This document shows, piece after piece, positions 32,930-42,041 of a stretch of DNA of 64,000 nucleotides. Position numbers and translations under genes: made by a program. Position 1 is the first letter of the stretch. Each line of letters starts with the position of its first letter. Below the pieces are notes generated by a model that did no database searches, was not told the origin of the DNA, and worked only from the letters and a program-made list of their open reading frames with translations. Source of the stretch: Parasalinivibrio latis. GTDB taxonomy: Bacteria; Pseudomonadota; Gammaproteobacteria; Enterobacterales; Vibrionaceae. The stretch is taken from positions 1,302,001 to 1,366,000 of the forward strand of contig NZ_CP098812.1 in the NCBI RefSeq assembly GCF_036825535.1, given 5' to 3'.

Positions 32930-33148
32930 TATGCAGGGATACCCATATTAAATCTAAGGAATATGAGGTCGATCGCATAGCCCGTAATCGATGTGTCTCA
33001 AAGTGTCTCAAATGACCTTTTAGTGAGGCAAACGTTTTGAGGGTGGCTAGGATGGATAGTGTCTAAGAACGAAGTTTGAATGTCCTTATTGTCATCGCTG
33101 TAGTTACTTTTGTGTTTTTTGCGTTTTGTATTTTTTGTCCACTTTTCG
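32930..33148. repeat. Conserved noncoding block near the packaging genes
   Basis: About 220 bp whose first 130 bp recur almost unchanged at 61553-61690, with CTCAAAGTGTCTCAAATGAC and GTGAGGCAAACGTTTTGAGG in both. It includes the direct repeat TGTCTCAAA. Lies between lysis and HNH/terminase genes, where cos sites sit in HK97-like phages, so it could be the packaging site or a late noncoding RNA. Confidence 0.5.
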
Positions 33149-33174
33149 TCCGGCTTAAAGCACCGGGCTTTTTT
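33149..33174 (+). terminator. Hairpin upstream of HNH gene
   Basis: TCCGG-N9-CCGGG stem plus T6, 10 bp before the HNH start. Related hairpins occur at 59779 and 61766. Confidence 0.5.
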
Positions 33175-33182
33175 CTGCTGGT

Positions 33183-33500
33183 ATGAAATCACTTAAACCC
33201 CGCCCATTGGGGAAGACCCAAGACAGGGTGAAGAAAGCCAAGCCTGAGTCCAAACGCACCCGAGGTGATAAGTGGATGCGTATCCGAAAGCTTGTCCTGC
33301 TGGAAGAGCCGCTTTGCCGCCAGTGTCTGGCAGAGGGGAGAACAACACAAGCCAGAGAAGTGGATCACATCATTCCTCTCGAAGCGGGGGGAACCGATGA
33401 CCGGGCAAACCTTCAGGCACTGTGTAGACAATGCCATAAACAGAAAACCGCATTTGATGCGGCAATGAGAGCCGTGCGCAAGCTCCAGTCCGATACCTAG
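33183..33500 (+). CDS. HNH endonuclease of the packaging module
   Basis: 105 aa. CRQC, VDHIIPL, and LCRQCHKQKT give the HNH nuclease core with a structural zinc site. Such HNH proteins next to terminase genes stimulate cos cleavage in HK97-type phages. A diverged second copy stands at 59818-60135. Confidence 0.88.
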   Translation: MKSLKPRPLGKTQDRVKKAKPESKRTRGDKWMRIRKLVLLEEPLCRQCLAEGRTTQAREVDHIIPLEAGGTDDRANLQALCRQCHKQKTAFDAAMRAVRKLQSDT

Positions 33501-33733
33501 ACCACACACCCTCAGACATAACCGATAAACCGGATACCAACGTTTGGTGTCCGGTGAATACCTGTGCTTGTCATTCACACTGTTGCTGTAGCTAAAGGCT
33601 GGGGCTGGTTGCTAATGGAGGGGGGTAGGGAAAGTCATAGGCAACCGGGCTGTAACCACCCCTGTACCTCACGCAGAGATTATTTTTCACAAAAAGGGTT
33701 TCGCACTTAGCGACAATTTTACAAAAAAAGACC

Positions 33734-34123
33734 ATGAGTAAATCTATCAAGCATACACCCACCGATAAGACGCAAAATCTTGTCCTGGAGCTGGCGTGTG
33801 CGAATCAGTCTGTCAGCCAAATCAGTGCTGCCCTCGGTGTGTCCCGCTCTACGGTCCATGAGCACTACAAAAGCCAGCTTGAAGAGGCGAAAGCCATCAA
33901 GAACGAACGGGCGGAGCAAAAGCTGCTCGACTGTGCCCTGGGCCAGAACGAACAGAAGTTCTCTGTGCCTTGCCTGCTGTTCTACCTCAAGACCCAGTGC
34001 GGCTATAACGAAAATGCCGGTAAGGTCGGCAAAAAAGAACGCCAGGCGGAAGAGGCTAAAGAAGAACAGGCAGCAGGCCCGTTTCAACCGCGTCCTGTGC
34101 CGTTAAAGGCGGTGAAAGGCTAA
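33734..34123 (+). CDS. terS: Terminase small subunit
   Basis: 129 aa. N-terminal helix-turn-helix (QSVSQISAALGVSRSTVHEH), helical middle, Glu/Lys-rich and Pro-rich tail. Immediately upstream of the large subunit. Recognises the packaging site. The family is too divergent to name more precisely; identity rests on HTH plus position. Confidence 0.75.
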   Translation: MSKSIKHTPTDKTQNLVLELACANQSVSQISAALGVSRSTVHEHYKSQLEEAKAIKNERAEQKLLDCALGQNEQKFSVPCLLFYLKTQCGYNENAGKVGKKERQAEEAKEEQAAGPFQPRPVPLKAVKG

Positions 34124-34126
34124 GCC

Positions 34127-35791
34127 ATGCCGTGGACCACCGCCTGCCCGGACTGGAAGGAACGCATTGTCCGGCAGGGTTCACTGATTGCTTTCCCGCC
34201 TCTTTTCCCGGAGGAAGCCGAGGCCGCGATGGCGGTGTTCAACCGGCTGCGTATTGTGGATGCGCCGGGTATGCCAACGCTTGGGGAGTCGTCCCGCGAC
34301 TGGCTGGTGGGCTTTGTCGAAGCCATCTTCGGCGCTTATGACCCGGATACCGGCAGGCGGCTGATCACTGAGTTTTTCCTGCTGATAAGCAAAAAGAACA
34401 GTAAGTCCTCCAGTGCTGCCGCCATCATGATGACGGCGCTGACCCTGAACTGGCGGCGTTCGGCAGAATTTCTCATCCTGGCGCCAACCATTGAGGTCGC
34501 TAACAACTCCTTTGCCCCGGCGCGGGACATGGTCGCGGCGGACGAAAGCCTGCAAAAGATGTTCATCGTCCAGGATCACCTTCGCACCATCACCCACCGC
34601 AACACCGGGGCGGTGCTCAAGGTGGTGGCAGCAGACAACGAAACGGTCTCCGGCAAAAAAGCCACAGGTATCCTTGTTGATGAGCTGTGGCTGTTCGGCT
34701 CAAAAGCCAACGCAGAAAACATGCTGCGTGAGGCCACGGGCGGGCTGGCCTCAAGACCTGAAGGGTTTGTTATTTACCTCACCACCCAGTCGGACAAGCC
34801 GCCGGCAGGGGTGTTCAAATCCAAGCTCAATTACGCCCGGGAAGTCCGTGACGGCGCGGTCAGTGACAACCGCTTCCTCCCGGTCCTTTACGAGTTCCCT
34901 GATGAGATGCTGGCAGCCGGCGAGCACCTTAACACCGAAAACTTCTACGTCACCAACCCCAACCTGGGGCTGTCGGTGGACAACGAATTCCTGGAGCGGG
35001 AACTGGGCAAGGCGCAGCTTGCCGGTGAAGAGAGCCTTTTGGGTTTCCTTGCCAAGCACCTCAATGTCGAAATCGGCATGGCACTTCGCAACGACCGCTG
35101 GGTCGGGGCGGATTTCTGGGCGCCGTGTGGCGGCAGGCTGTCACTGACCGAGCTCCTTCGCCGCGCCGATGCGGTGACCGTGGGCATTGACGGCGGGGGA
35201 CTGGATGACCTTTACGGGCTTGCCATCATGGGGCGTGATGCCCGGACCCAGGACTGGCTGGTGTGGACCCACGCCTGGGCGCACCCGGTGGTGCTGGAGC
35301 GCCGCAAACAGGAGGCGCCGCGCTTTAAGGATTTTGAGAAGGACGGTGACCTCACCCTGGTGGGGAACGTCGGGGACGACCTGGCAGACATCGTCAGTTA
35401 CGTGGTGATGGTGGCAGATTCCGGGCTGCTGGTCCAAATCGGGGTTGACCAGCATGGGCTGGGCTCAACGGTGGAGGCGCTGGTGGATGCCGGTATCGAT
35501 GAAAACCTGCTTATCGGCGTACCCCAGGGCTGGAAGATGATGAGTGCCATCAAAGCGGTGGAGCGGCGGCTGGCGGACAAAACCTTGCATCACAGCGGCA
35601 GCGCCATGATGGCCTGGTGTGTGGGGAATGCCCGCACCAAGCCGGTCGGCAACGCCATCATGATCACCAAGCAGGAATCCGGTACCGCCAAAATCGACCC
35701 GCTGATGGCGGTGTTTGATGCTGCCGCCTGTATGGCGCAGAACCCGGAAGGGGCAGCCTTGCCCCAGGTCCATGTGTTGGAGGATGTGTAA
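34127..35791 (+). CDS. terL: Terminase large subunit
   Basis: 554 aa DNA-packaging motor. ATPase: Walker A variant LISKKNSKSSSAAA (about 85-98), Walker B ILVDELWLF (about 183), coupling motif YLTTQSDKP. C-terminal nuclease with Asp residues (GIDGGGLDDLYGLAIM near 350 and IGVDQHGLGSTVEAL near 440). HK97-type Terminase_1 pattern. Start 3 bp after terS; stop overlaps the portal ATG. Confidence 0.93.
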   Translation: MPWTTACPDWKERIVRQGSLIAFPPLFPEEAEAAMAVFNRLRIVDAPGMPTLGESSRDWLVGFVEAIFGAYDPDTGRRLITEFFLLISKKNSKSSSAAAIMMTALTLNWRRSAEFLILAPTIEVANNSFAPARDMVAADESLQKMFIVQDHLRTITHRNTGAVLKVVAADNETVSGKKATGILVDELWLFGSKANAENMLREATGGLASRPEGFVIYLTTQSDKPPAGVFKSKLNYAREVRDGAVSDNRFLPVLYEFPDEMLAAGEHLNTENFYVTNPNLGLSVDNEFLERELGKAQLAGEESLLGFLAKHLNVEIGMALRNDRWVGADFWAPCGGRLSLTELLRRADAVTVGIDGGGLDDLYGLAIMGRDARTQDWLVWTHAWAHPVVLERRKQEAPRFKDFEKDGDLTLVGNVGDDLADIVSYVVMVADSGLLVQIGVDQHGLGSTVEALVDAGIDENLLIGVPQGWKMMSAIKAVERRLADKTLHHSGSAMMAWCVGNARTKPVGNAIMITKQESGTAKIDPLMAVFDAAACMAQNPEGAALPQVHVLEDV

Positions 35792-37029
35792 TGGGATGGC
35801 TCAGCAGGCTTTTCAACGCCCAGGGCAGTGCGGTGGGCGAGGTGACAACCGGTGAGCTGACCCTGGAAGAGCTGACAGGGCTGTTGGGGCTTGCCCATCA
35901 GTCCTCGTCAGGGGAGAAGGTGACGCCGGATGCAGCAATCAAGGTTGCCACGGTCTACCGCTGTGTAGACTTGATTGCCGGCGGCATCAAATCCCTGCCC
36001 TTCAAGGTGTTTGAGCGGATAGGGGATGCGCACCAGGATACGGACCACGAGTACAACTGGCTGTTTAACGAACGGGCCAACGCCGAGATGTCCAGTGCCG
36101 ATGCCTGGCAGTACCTGATGGTGGCAAAGTTCTTCTACGGTGACGGCTACGCTGAGCTGTTGCGTGCCCGGTACCGCAACTCCCGCATCGTTGGCTGGCG
36201 ACCGCTGCATCCCAACAAGGTGGAGCCGTTTCGGGACAAACCCGGCGGGACCAAGTATTACCGCGTCACCCGGGAAGACGGCAGCCAGGATATCCTCGAT
36301 GTTGCCGATGTGATTCAGCTGACCTCGCTGGGCTATGACGGGCTGACCAGCCCCAGCCCCATTACCTACGCTGCCCGTGAAGCGGTGGGCAACGCGGTGG
36401 CGGCGCAAAAGTGGAGCGGGAAGTTCTTTCATGAGGGGGCCACCTTTGACTATGCCCTCAAAACTGCCGCCCGGCTCAATGAGAGCCAGCTTAAAGATTT
36501 GCGGGCGTCACTGGCTGCCAAAGCCAACGGCTCCCGGGCACCGCTTATCCTCTCGGGCGGGCTTGAGCCGGCGCAGCTCTCCATCAACCCCAAGGATGCG
36601 GAAATCCTGGCGTCGAGGCTTTTCACGGTACAGGAAATCTGCCGGATATTCGGGGTGCCGCCCCATATGGTCGGGCACACGGAAAAGTCCACCTCCTGGC
36701 AATCCGGGCTCGAGGCGATGGGGACCGGGTTTGTGCGCTACACCTTATTGCCGCACCTGACCCAGATTGCCCAGGAGTTTAACTACAAGCTCTGGCCCAA
36801 GCGAAGCCGCTACTTTCTCGAACATGTCACCGCTGCCCTCGAGCGTGGCGACGTCAAATCCCGCTATGAAGCCTACCGCTCCGCCCTTGGGCGAGCGGGG
36901 GAGCCCGGCTGGATGAAAATCAACGAAGTGCGCCGGCGGGAAAACCTGCCACCGGATCCGGACGGGGATGCCCTGTGGCGACCGGACCAGGCTGCCCCCG
37001 AATTACCCGAAGGAGGGGACGATGAATAG
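35791..37029 (+). CDS. Portal protein, HK97 family
   Basis: 412 aa dodecameric channel through which DNA enters the head. Family marks: VATVYRCVDLIAGGIKSLPF, LMVAKFFYGDGYAEL, PLILSGGLEPAQLSINPKDA, FGVPPHMVGHTEKSTSWQSG. Overlaps terL by one base and the protease gene by 8. Confidence 0.94.
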   Translation: MGWLSRLFNAQGSAVGEVTTGELTLEELTGLLGLAHQSSSGEKVTPDAAIKVATVYRCVDLIAGGIKSLPFKVFERIGDAHQDTDHEYNWLFNERANAEMSSADAWQYLMVAKFFYGDGYAELLRARYRNSRIVGWRPLHPNKVEPFRDKPGGTKYYRVTREDGSQDILDVADVIQLTSLGYDGLTSPSPITYAAREAVGNAVAAQKWSGKFFHEGATFDYALKTAARLNESQLKDLRASLAAKANGSRAPLILSGGLEPAQLSINPKDAEILASRLFTVQEICRIFGVPPHMVGHTEKSTSWQSGLEAMGTGFVRYTLLPHLTQIAQEFNYKLWPKRSRYFLEHVTAALERGDVKSRYEAYRSALGRAGEPGWMKINEVRRRENLPPDPDGDALWRPDQAAPELPEGGDDE

Positions 37030-37753
37030 ATACCTCCAGCTGCTTGCCAGCAACCGACAGACCGACAACCGCCAGTTCCACGCTGAAGACAACACGGACG
37101 GCAGCGCCGATATCTTGCTGTATGACGCCATCGTGGCGAACAAGGAGGAAGCCGAGTGGTTTGGCGGGGTCGACCCGCAAGGGTTTTACAACACGGTGAA
37201 AGCGTTGGACACCGACCATATTCACCTGCGGATCAACTCCCCGGGCGGCAGTGTGTTCGGTGCCCGGGTGATGGAACAGGCGCTTCGAGAACACCGCGCC
37301 ACCGTCACCGTCCATATCGACGGGCTTGCCGCTTCCGCCGCGTCCTTCCTTGCCATGGCAGGGGACGACATCGTGATGGGCAGCGGGGCCATGATGATGA
37401 TCCACAAAGCCTGGTCTGTCGCATTGGGCAATGCCGATGACATGCGCCATGCCGCCCAACTGCTGGACAAACTCGATAGCACGCTCACCCAGACCTATGC
37501 CCGGCGCTCCGGTCAGGACGAAAACACCATTGCCCGGTGGATGGCTGAGGAAACCTGGTTCACCGCGGATGAAGCGACTGAGCACGGGTTTGCAGACCGA
37601 ATCTTTGAGGCCAGCGATACGGTGAAGCCTGTTGCCTGGAACCTCGATGCCTTCCTAAACCGGGTTAACCGCCCGGATGACAATACCGGGCACCGCGCCC
37701 GCCAACAACAACGCCTGAAATACCTCAACACCTGCGCCCGCGCAGACCATTAA
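37022..37753 (+). CDS. Head maturation protease, ClpP/S14 family
   Basis: 243 aa from ATG 37022 (AGGAGGGG upstream). ClpP-type serine protease processing the capsid: HLRINSPGGSVFGA oxyanion loop, catalytic Ser in DGLAASAASFLAMAG, His in MMIHKAW. Between portal and capsid genes, the normal HK97 order. Confidence 0.93.
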   Translation: MNRYLQLLASNRQTDNRQFHAEDNTDGSADILLYDAIVANKEEAEWFGGVDPQGFYNTVKALDTDHIHLRINSPGGSVFGARVMEQALREHRATVTVHIDGLAASAASFLAMAGDDIVMGSGAMMMIHKAWSVALGNADDMRHAAQLLDKLDSTLTQTYARRSGQDENTIARWMAEETWFTADEATEHGFADRIFEASDTVKPVAWNLDAFLNRVNRPDDNTGHRARQQQRLKYLNTCARADH

Positions 37754-37765
37754 TTCAAGGGGAAG

Positions 37766-39019
37766 ATGATGTCAAAACTCAAAGCGATGCGCGAGCAACG
37801 GGAAGAGCTTGCGCGTGAAGCCAATGCGCTGAATGAAAAATACCCGGCAGACAAGCCGATGTCAGCGGAAGACATGAGCAAGATGGACGGGATCCTGGCA
37901 ACGCTCGAAGGCATTGATGCCAACATTGCCCGGGAGAAACGCATCCAGGACCTGATTTCTGAGAAAGTCAGTGACGGCGACCCGGCGGCTATCCGTGACC
38001 AGCATACCCTGGCACCGGATAAACAGAGTGACATGTCCAAGGCGCTGCGGGCTTACCTCTCCAGTGGTTTGTCCGCCCTCAACGCGGACCAGCTCGAGAT
38101 GATGCGCTCACACCAGAACGCGGATATCCGGGCGGCGATGAGCACCACCACGGACACGGAAGGCGGTTACACCACGTCGCCGGAGTACAACACCTCGCTT
38201 GAAGAGGCGATGAAAGCCTTTGGCGGGATGCGCCAGGTGGCCACCACCCTGCGCACCGGGACCGGTTCACAGATGAACTTCCCTACCGCCGACGCCACCA
38301 TGGAAGAGGGTGAGATTGTCGGGCAGAACCAGCTGACCTCCACCTCTGACACTGGCTTTGGCAACAAGACGCTGGACGTGTTCAAGTACTCGTCCAAGTC
38401 CATCGCCCTGCCGTGGGAGCTGTTGCAGGACAGCTTCATCGACATTGAAGGCTATATCCGCAACGTGTTGGCGGTGCGCCTCGGACGGATTGGCAACCGC
38501 CATTTCACCGCAGGTACCGGGACCAACCAGCCCCACGGCATTGTGCCGCAAAGCGGGGCCGGCAAGGTGGGCACCACCGGGCAGACCACCACGGTCACCT
38601 ATGATGACCTGGTTGACCTTGAGCACAGCATTGACCCGGCATACCGCAGCCAGGCGTCGTTTATGTTCCATGACGACACCTTAAAAGCGGTGCGCAAAAT
38701 CAAGGACGGTCAGGGGCGCCCGATATTTGTGCCCGGCTATGAGCAGGGCAACCCGGGCGGGGCACCGGACCGCATCCTCAACCGGAACATCACCATCAAC
38801 CAGCACATGGCCCCGATGGCAGCCAATGCCCGCTCCATCCTGTTCGGGGACCTGTCCAAGTACATCATCCGGGATGTGATGGACCTGACCCTGTTCCGCA
38901 TGACCGATTCTGCCTTCACCCTGCGCGGGCAGGTCGGCTTTGTCGCCTTCCGCCGTATGGGGGGCAACCTCATCGATGCGGGCGGGGCGGTGAAGTATTA
39001 CCAGAATTCCGCCACCTGA
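37766..39019 (+). CDS. Major capsid protein, HK97 fold
   Basis: 417 aa. Residues 1-about 110 are a coiled-coil delta (scaffold) domain removed by the protease. The rest is the HK97 fold (TTDTEGGYTTSPEYNTSLEE, IALPWELLQDSFIDIEGYI, GNRHFTAGTGTNQPHGIV, PGGAPDRILNRNITINQHM). A terminator hairpin follows, typical for lowering expression of the genes behind. Confidence 0.95.
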   Translation: MMSKLKAMREQREELAREANALNEKYPADKPMSAEDMSKMDGILATLEGIDANIAREKRIQDLISEKVSDGDPAAIRDQHTLAPDKQSDMSKALRAYLSSGLSALNADQLEMMRSHQNADIRAAMSTTTDTEGGYTTSPEYNTSLEEAMKAFGGMRQVATTLRTGTGSQMNFPTADATMEEGEIVGQNQLTSTSDTGFGNKTLDVFKYSSKSIALPWELLQDSFIDIEGYIRNVLAVRLGRIGNRHFTAGTGTNQPHGIVPQSGAGKVGTTGQTTTVTYDDLVDLEHSIDPAYRSQASFMFHDDTLKAVRKIKDGQGRPIFVPGYEQGNPGGAPDRILNRNITINQHMAPMAANARSILFGDLSKYIIRDVMDLTLFRMTDSAFTLRGQVGFVAFRRMGGNLIDAGGAVKYYQNSAT

Positions 39020-39025
39020 CGGTTT

Positions 39026-39048
39026 GGGGCCTACGGGCCCCTTTTTTT
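39026..39048 (+). terminator. Terminator/attenuator behind the capsid gene
   Basis: GGGGCC-TACG-GGCCCC plus T7. Confidence 0.85.
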
Positions 39049-39062
39049 ATGGAGAGTAAACC

Positions 39063-39245
39063 ATGGCAAAGAGAAAAGCCGTTGCGCTGAATGACATCCA
39101 TGCTTACGGCGTGGAGATTGGGCAGGTCGTCGAAGCGGACGCTGCCCTGATTGAGGCCCTGGAAGCGAACGGGGATGTCGACCCGCACAAGGATGCGCTT
39201 GCCCATGCGGACAAACAGGGCGCTGAGACCGTGGTGCTGGAGTAA
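39063..39245 (+). CDS. Small head protein, unknown
   Basis: 60 aa, acidic and Ala-rich, ATG 39063 with GGAGAG upstream. Lies between capsid and connector genes; same position as small head accessory proteins. No family recognised. Confidence 0.6.
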   Translation: MAKRKAVALNDIHAYGVEIGQVVEADAALIEALEANGDVDPHKDALAHADKQGAETVVLE

Positions 39246-39248
39246 CCC

Positions 39249-39545
39249 GTGATAAGCCTTGATACCCTGCGCGAGCACCTTAAAGCCGATGACGGGGACA
39301 GTGATGCCTACCTGCTGTCACTTATCGACACCGCGGTAGACCTTTGTGAAGCCCGGCTGATGCGCTCGCTGCCTGAGCTTGAAGCCGAATACGGTTACGT
39401 GCCACCGGCGGTGCGCCACTGGCTGTTGGTTGCCGTGGCAGAGCTCCATCACTACCGGGGGCTTTCTACAGACATGGCACTGAACCAGGTGCCGTTCTAT
39501 GACCGGATGCTCGACAAGTACACCGACTACAGCCGGGGGAACTGA
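39249..39545 (+). CDS. Head-tail connector, gp6-like
   Basis: 98 aa, GTG start. Helical: DSDAYLLSLIDTAVDLCEAR and VRHWLLVAVAELHHYRG fit HK97 gp6-like adaptor proteins that bind the portal ring. Stop overlaps the next start. Confidence 0.82.
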   Translation: MISLDTLREHLKADDGDSDAYLLSLIDTAVDLCEARLMRSLPELEAEYGYVPPAVRHWLLVAVAELHHYRGLSTDMALNQVPFYDRMLDKYTDYSRGN

Positions 39546-39862
39546 TGGACATTGGCAAACTCAACTGCCGCGTGACGGTGGAAAAGCCGCTGCCCGGGCG
39601 TGACAGTGCCGGGCAACCGGTTGAGGGCTGGGTCACGCACACCGTGCTGTGGGCCAACATCCGTACCCTGCGCGGGGCCGAGCTGATTAAGCGTGACAGG
39701 GTGACGGCAACCGTCCAGGCCAGTATCCGCTGCCGCTACCGCAAAGACATCACCCCCGACATGCGGGTGGTGTATGGCAATGACACCTGGTTTATCAACG
39801 CGGTCCTGCCCGATGAAACGCACCGCACCTTTATGGAGCTGGTGGCGGAGCGCCGCGTGTGA
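39545..39862 (+). CDS. Head closure / head-tail adaptor protein
   Basis: 105 aa beta-barrel protein of the head-closure family (GKLNCRVTVEKP at the start, VVYGNDTWFINAVLP near the end). Plugs the connector after packaging. Confidence 0.83.
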   Translation: MDIGKLNCRVTVEKPLPGRDSAGQPVEGWVTHTVLWANIRTLRGAELIKRDRVTATVQASIRCRYRKDITPDMRVVYGNDTWFINAVLPDETHRTFMELVAERRV

Positions 39863-39864
39863 CG

Positions 39865-40338
39865 ATGCAGGTGGAGGTCGATATTGAACGCCTGTTAGCC
39901 GGGCTGGAGGCGGACAGCCAGGCCCTGGCAGGCAACGCCCGTCCGGCAGCCCAGGCAATGGCGCAGGTGTTCTATGACCAGGCCCGTGCCAACGTGCTTC
40001 GGCTTAACCGGGTCACCGGCAACCTGCTGGCGGCGATATACCAGGTCTATGACGATGAGAGCTCGGTGGATGAGAGAGGGATTGCGGTGTATGCCGTGTC
40101 CTGGCGTACCCGTGGGGGCGGGCTGCCAACTGCCCCGCACGGGCACCTTGTCGAATACGGCTATGTCCAGCGCTATGCCCGTTACCTCAAAGACGGTGTC
40201 TGGTACACCAACACGCATAAGCCCCTTCCGTCCCCCCGCCAGGTACCGGCAACCCCGTTTATGCGCCCGGCGATTGAGGCCGGGCGCGATACCGCGCTGG
40301 CTGAGGGGGAAGCGGTGCTGTTAAAGGACCTCTTATGA
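39865..40338 (+). CDS. HK97 gp10-like tail component
   Basis: 157 aa. Middle (QVFYDQARANVLRLNRVTGN ... AYHVEYGYV-like GHLVEYGYVQRYA) and the end TPFMRPAIEA fit the gp10 tail-completion family. A GTG 6 nt upstream that overlaps the previous stop is an alternative start. Confidence 0.8.
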   Translation: MQVEVDIERLLAGLEADSQALAGNARPAAQAMAQVFYDQARANVLRLNRVTGNLLAAIYQVYDDESSVDERGIAVYAVSWRTRGGGLPTAPHGHLVEYGYVQRYARYLKDGVWYTNTHKPLPSPRQVPATPFMRPAIEAGRDTALAEGEAVLLKDLL

Positions 40339-40691
40339 CCCTGGAAGAAACCCTGTATGCGGTGCTGTCCCAAGTGGCAGACACCTACCCGGACCGAGCG
40401 CCTGTGGACGCGGCGCTGCCCTATGTGGTGTGGCAACGCACCGGCGGGCGGGCACTGGCGTTTATGGACCGCAGCAAACCGCCGCTTGCCCATTCCACCA
40501 TCCAGGTCAATGGCTGGGCGGCGTCCGCGGTGGCAGTCAGCCAGTTGATGGAAAACCTCGAAGCGGCGCTGTTGGCATCCGATGCGGTCACCGCCTCGGC
40601 GCTCAGCCAGCCCCAATCGATTTTTGATGATGATCCCAATGCAACCCTTCGGGGCCGGATGCAGGATTTCAGCATCTGGCACCCGGTATAA
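40335..40691 (+). CDS. DUF3168 tail completion protein
   Basis: 118 aa. ALPYVVWQRTGGRALAFMD and STIQVNGWAAS match the DUF3168 (HK97 tail terminator-like) family. Overlaps the gp10-like gene by 4 bp. Confidence 0.8.
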   Translation: MTLEETLYAVLSQVADTYPDRAPVDAALPYVVWQRTGGRALAFMDRSKPPLAHSTIQVNGWAASAVAVSQLMENLEAALLASDAVTASALSQPQSIFDDDPNATLRGRMQDFSIWHPV

Positions 40692-40700
40692 GGAGGCCCC

Positions 40701-41339
40701 ATGGCAGTAAAACTTCCCGATGGCACCCTGTTTGCCCTGGCGACAAACACCGCGGCGGCAGTCACCATGACCGCCCTGTCCAATGCCGAGGAGGCAGTCC
40801 CGACCCTGTCGGGTACCCCGAACCTCAATCCCGGCGATGTGGTGGTTGTCCAAAGCGGCTGGAGTGGCATCAACGACCGGGTGGCGAAACTCGGGACCGG
40901 CAACAAGCTTTCCGGGTTTGATACCCGTGACCTGCAACGTTTCCCGGCAGGCGGCGGGGCGGGGAGCCTTGCCAAGGTGGACAGTTGGGTCCAGGTGAGC
41001 CAAATCCTGAGCTCGGAGTCCTCCGGTGGGGAGCAGCAGTTCCTGACCTATTCGTTCCTGGAGAACGACTTTGAAAGCCAGATCCCCACGCAGACCTCAC
41101 CGATTAGCCTGACCCTGTCGATAGCCGACGATGACACCCTGCCGGGATTCCTTGCCCTCAAGGCAGCAAGTGATGCGCGTGAGCAGCGGGTGCTGAGGGC
41201 AACCCTGCCCGGTGGCTCCACGCTCTACTACCACGCCTATGTGTCACTCAATGAAACCCCGTCGACCACCAAAGGGCAGTTGATGGCAGTCTCTGCCACC
41301 TTCAGCCTGGTGTCCCGCTTTACCCGCTACAGCGCATAA
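40701..41339 (+). CDS. Major tail tube protein
   Basis: 212 aa, GGAGG 4 nt upstream. Lambda V/TTP-type tail tube: SQILSSESSGGEQQFLTYSF, then a C-terminal NETPSTTKGQLMAVSATFSL segment. Forms the tube of a long non-contractile tail. Confidence 0.85.
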   Translation: MAVKLPDGTLFALATNTAAAVTMTALSNAEEAVPTLSGTPNLNPGDVVVVQSGWSGINDRVAKLGTGNKLSGFDTRDLQRFPAGGGAGSLAKVDSWVQVSQILSSESSGGEQQFLTYSFLENDFESQIPTQTSPISLTLSIADDDTLPGFLALKAASDAREQRVLRATLPGGSTLYYHAYVSLNETPSTTKGQLMAVSATFSLVSRFTRYSA

Positions 41340-41349
41340 GGACAGAGCC

Positions 41350-41724
41350 ATGAGCCAGAAAATTGTGCTGGGGCAGCCGCCCCGCACCTTTACCCGTGAG
41401 GTGTCTGTCCCGCTGCCCGGCGGTGACACCGGGGTTATCCGGGCAGAGTTTACCTACCGGACCCGTACCGAGCTGGTTGCCCTGATGGCAGAGGTGGAAT
41501 CCTCGATGGAAAAACTGGAAGGGCTGGAAATGGTCAGTGAAGTGGTGGCGGTGTCCACCGCGCTCAATGCCAGGCACCTGATGTCCATCCTTTGCGGGTG
41601 GGATCTGGATGTGCCCTTCAACGAAGAGACCGTCACCCAGCTCTGTGACGAGATCCCCGGTGCGGCAGCGGCGGTGATGGACACCTACCGCGCCGTCCTG
41701 GTGGAAGGGCGCGAGGGAAACTGA
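41350..41724 (+). CDS. Tail assembly chaperone (lambda G-like)
   Basis: 124 aa, Phage_TAC_4-like pattern (FTREVSVPLPGGDTGVIRAE, VAVSTALNARHLMSILCGWD). Binds tape measure protein before tube assembly. The last codons GGA AAC, preceded by G, form the heptamer GGGAAAC at 41715-41721, three bases from the stop. A -1 slip there continues into the DUF1799 frame, as lambda G to GT. Confidence 0.85.
   Translation: MSQKIVLGQPPRTFTREVSVPLPGGDTGVIRAEFTYRTRTELVALMAEVESSMEKLEGLEMVSEVVAVSTALNARHLMSILCGWDLDVPFNEETVTQLCDEIPGAAAAVMDTYRAVLVEGREGN
41715..41721 (+). promoter_or_regulatory. Programmed -1 ribosomal frameshift site GGGAAAC
   Basis: Canonical X XXY YYZ heptamer read G GGA AAC in the chaperone frame. 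The -1 frame has no stop upstream of the DUF1799 frame and joins it through LTGAVDALYAP. In lambda the equivalent slip site is GGGAAAG. Confidence 0.85.
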
Positions 41725-41732
41725 CCGGGGCG

Positions 41733-42026
41733 GTGGACGCCCTGTATGCGCCGGACAACACCGCCGAGCTCGCCGCCCTTGGCCTGACGCCGGAAGATTT
41801 TGGACCGGATGGGTATGCCCTCTGGCCTGAAAACTGGCAGGCGTTTGCGCTCTTTTGCCAGGTCACGACGCAATGGCGTATGGGGCCGGGTGGCATTGCC
41901 GGGCTTGATTACAACGTGGTTTTTGCCCTGCTGGACAGGTCCGGCGGGGACTGGGACGCCCTTTTTGCCGATATCCGTTTGCTGGAAAGCGCCGCGCTCG
42001 ATGTGTTTGCGAAAAATGCTGTTTGA
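41733..42026 (+). CDS. DUF1799 tail chaperone extension (T part of G-T fusion)
   Basis: 97 aa if started at the GTG 41733, but no ribosome site is visible. Its frame is open back to the slippery heptamer, so it is most likely made only as the C-terminal extension of the tail chaperone. Family mark WPENWQAFALFCQVTTQWRM. The T domain recruits tail tube subunits in lambda. Confidence 0.82.
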   Translation: MDALYAPDNTAELAALGLTPEDFGPDGYALWPENWQAFALFCQVTTQWRMGPGGIAGLDYNVVFALLDRSGGDWDALFADIRLLESAALDVFAKNAV

Positions 42027-42041
42027 GAAGGAGAGACCGAC

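Noticed and set aside
40182..41003. 273-aa minus-strand reading frame in the tail genes
   Set aside because: Covers three well-supported plus-strand tail genes; shadow.
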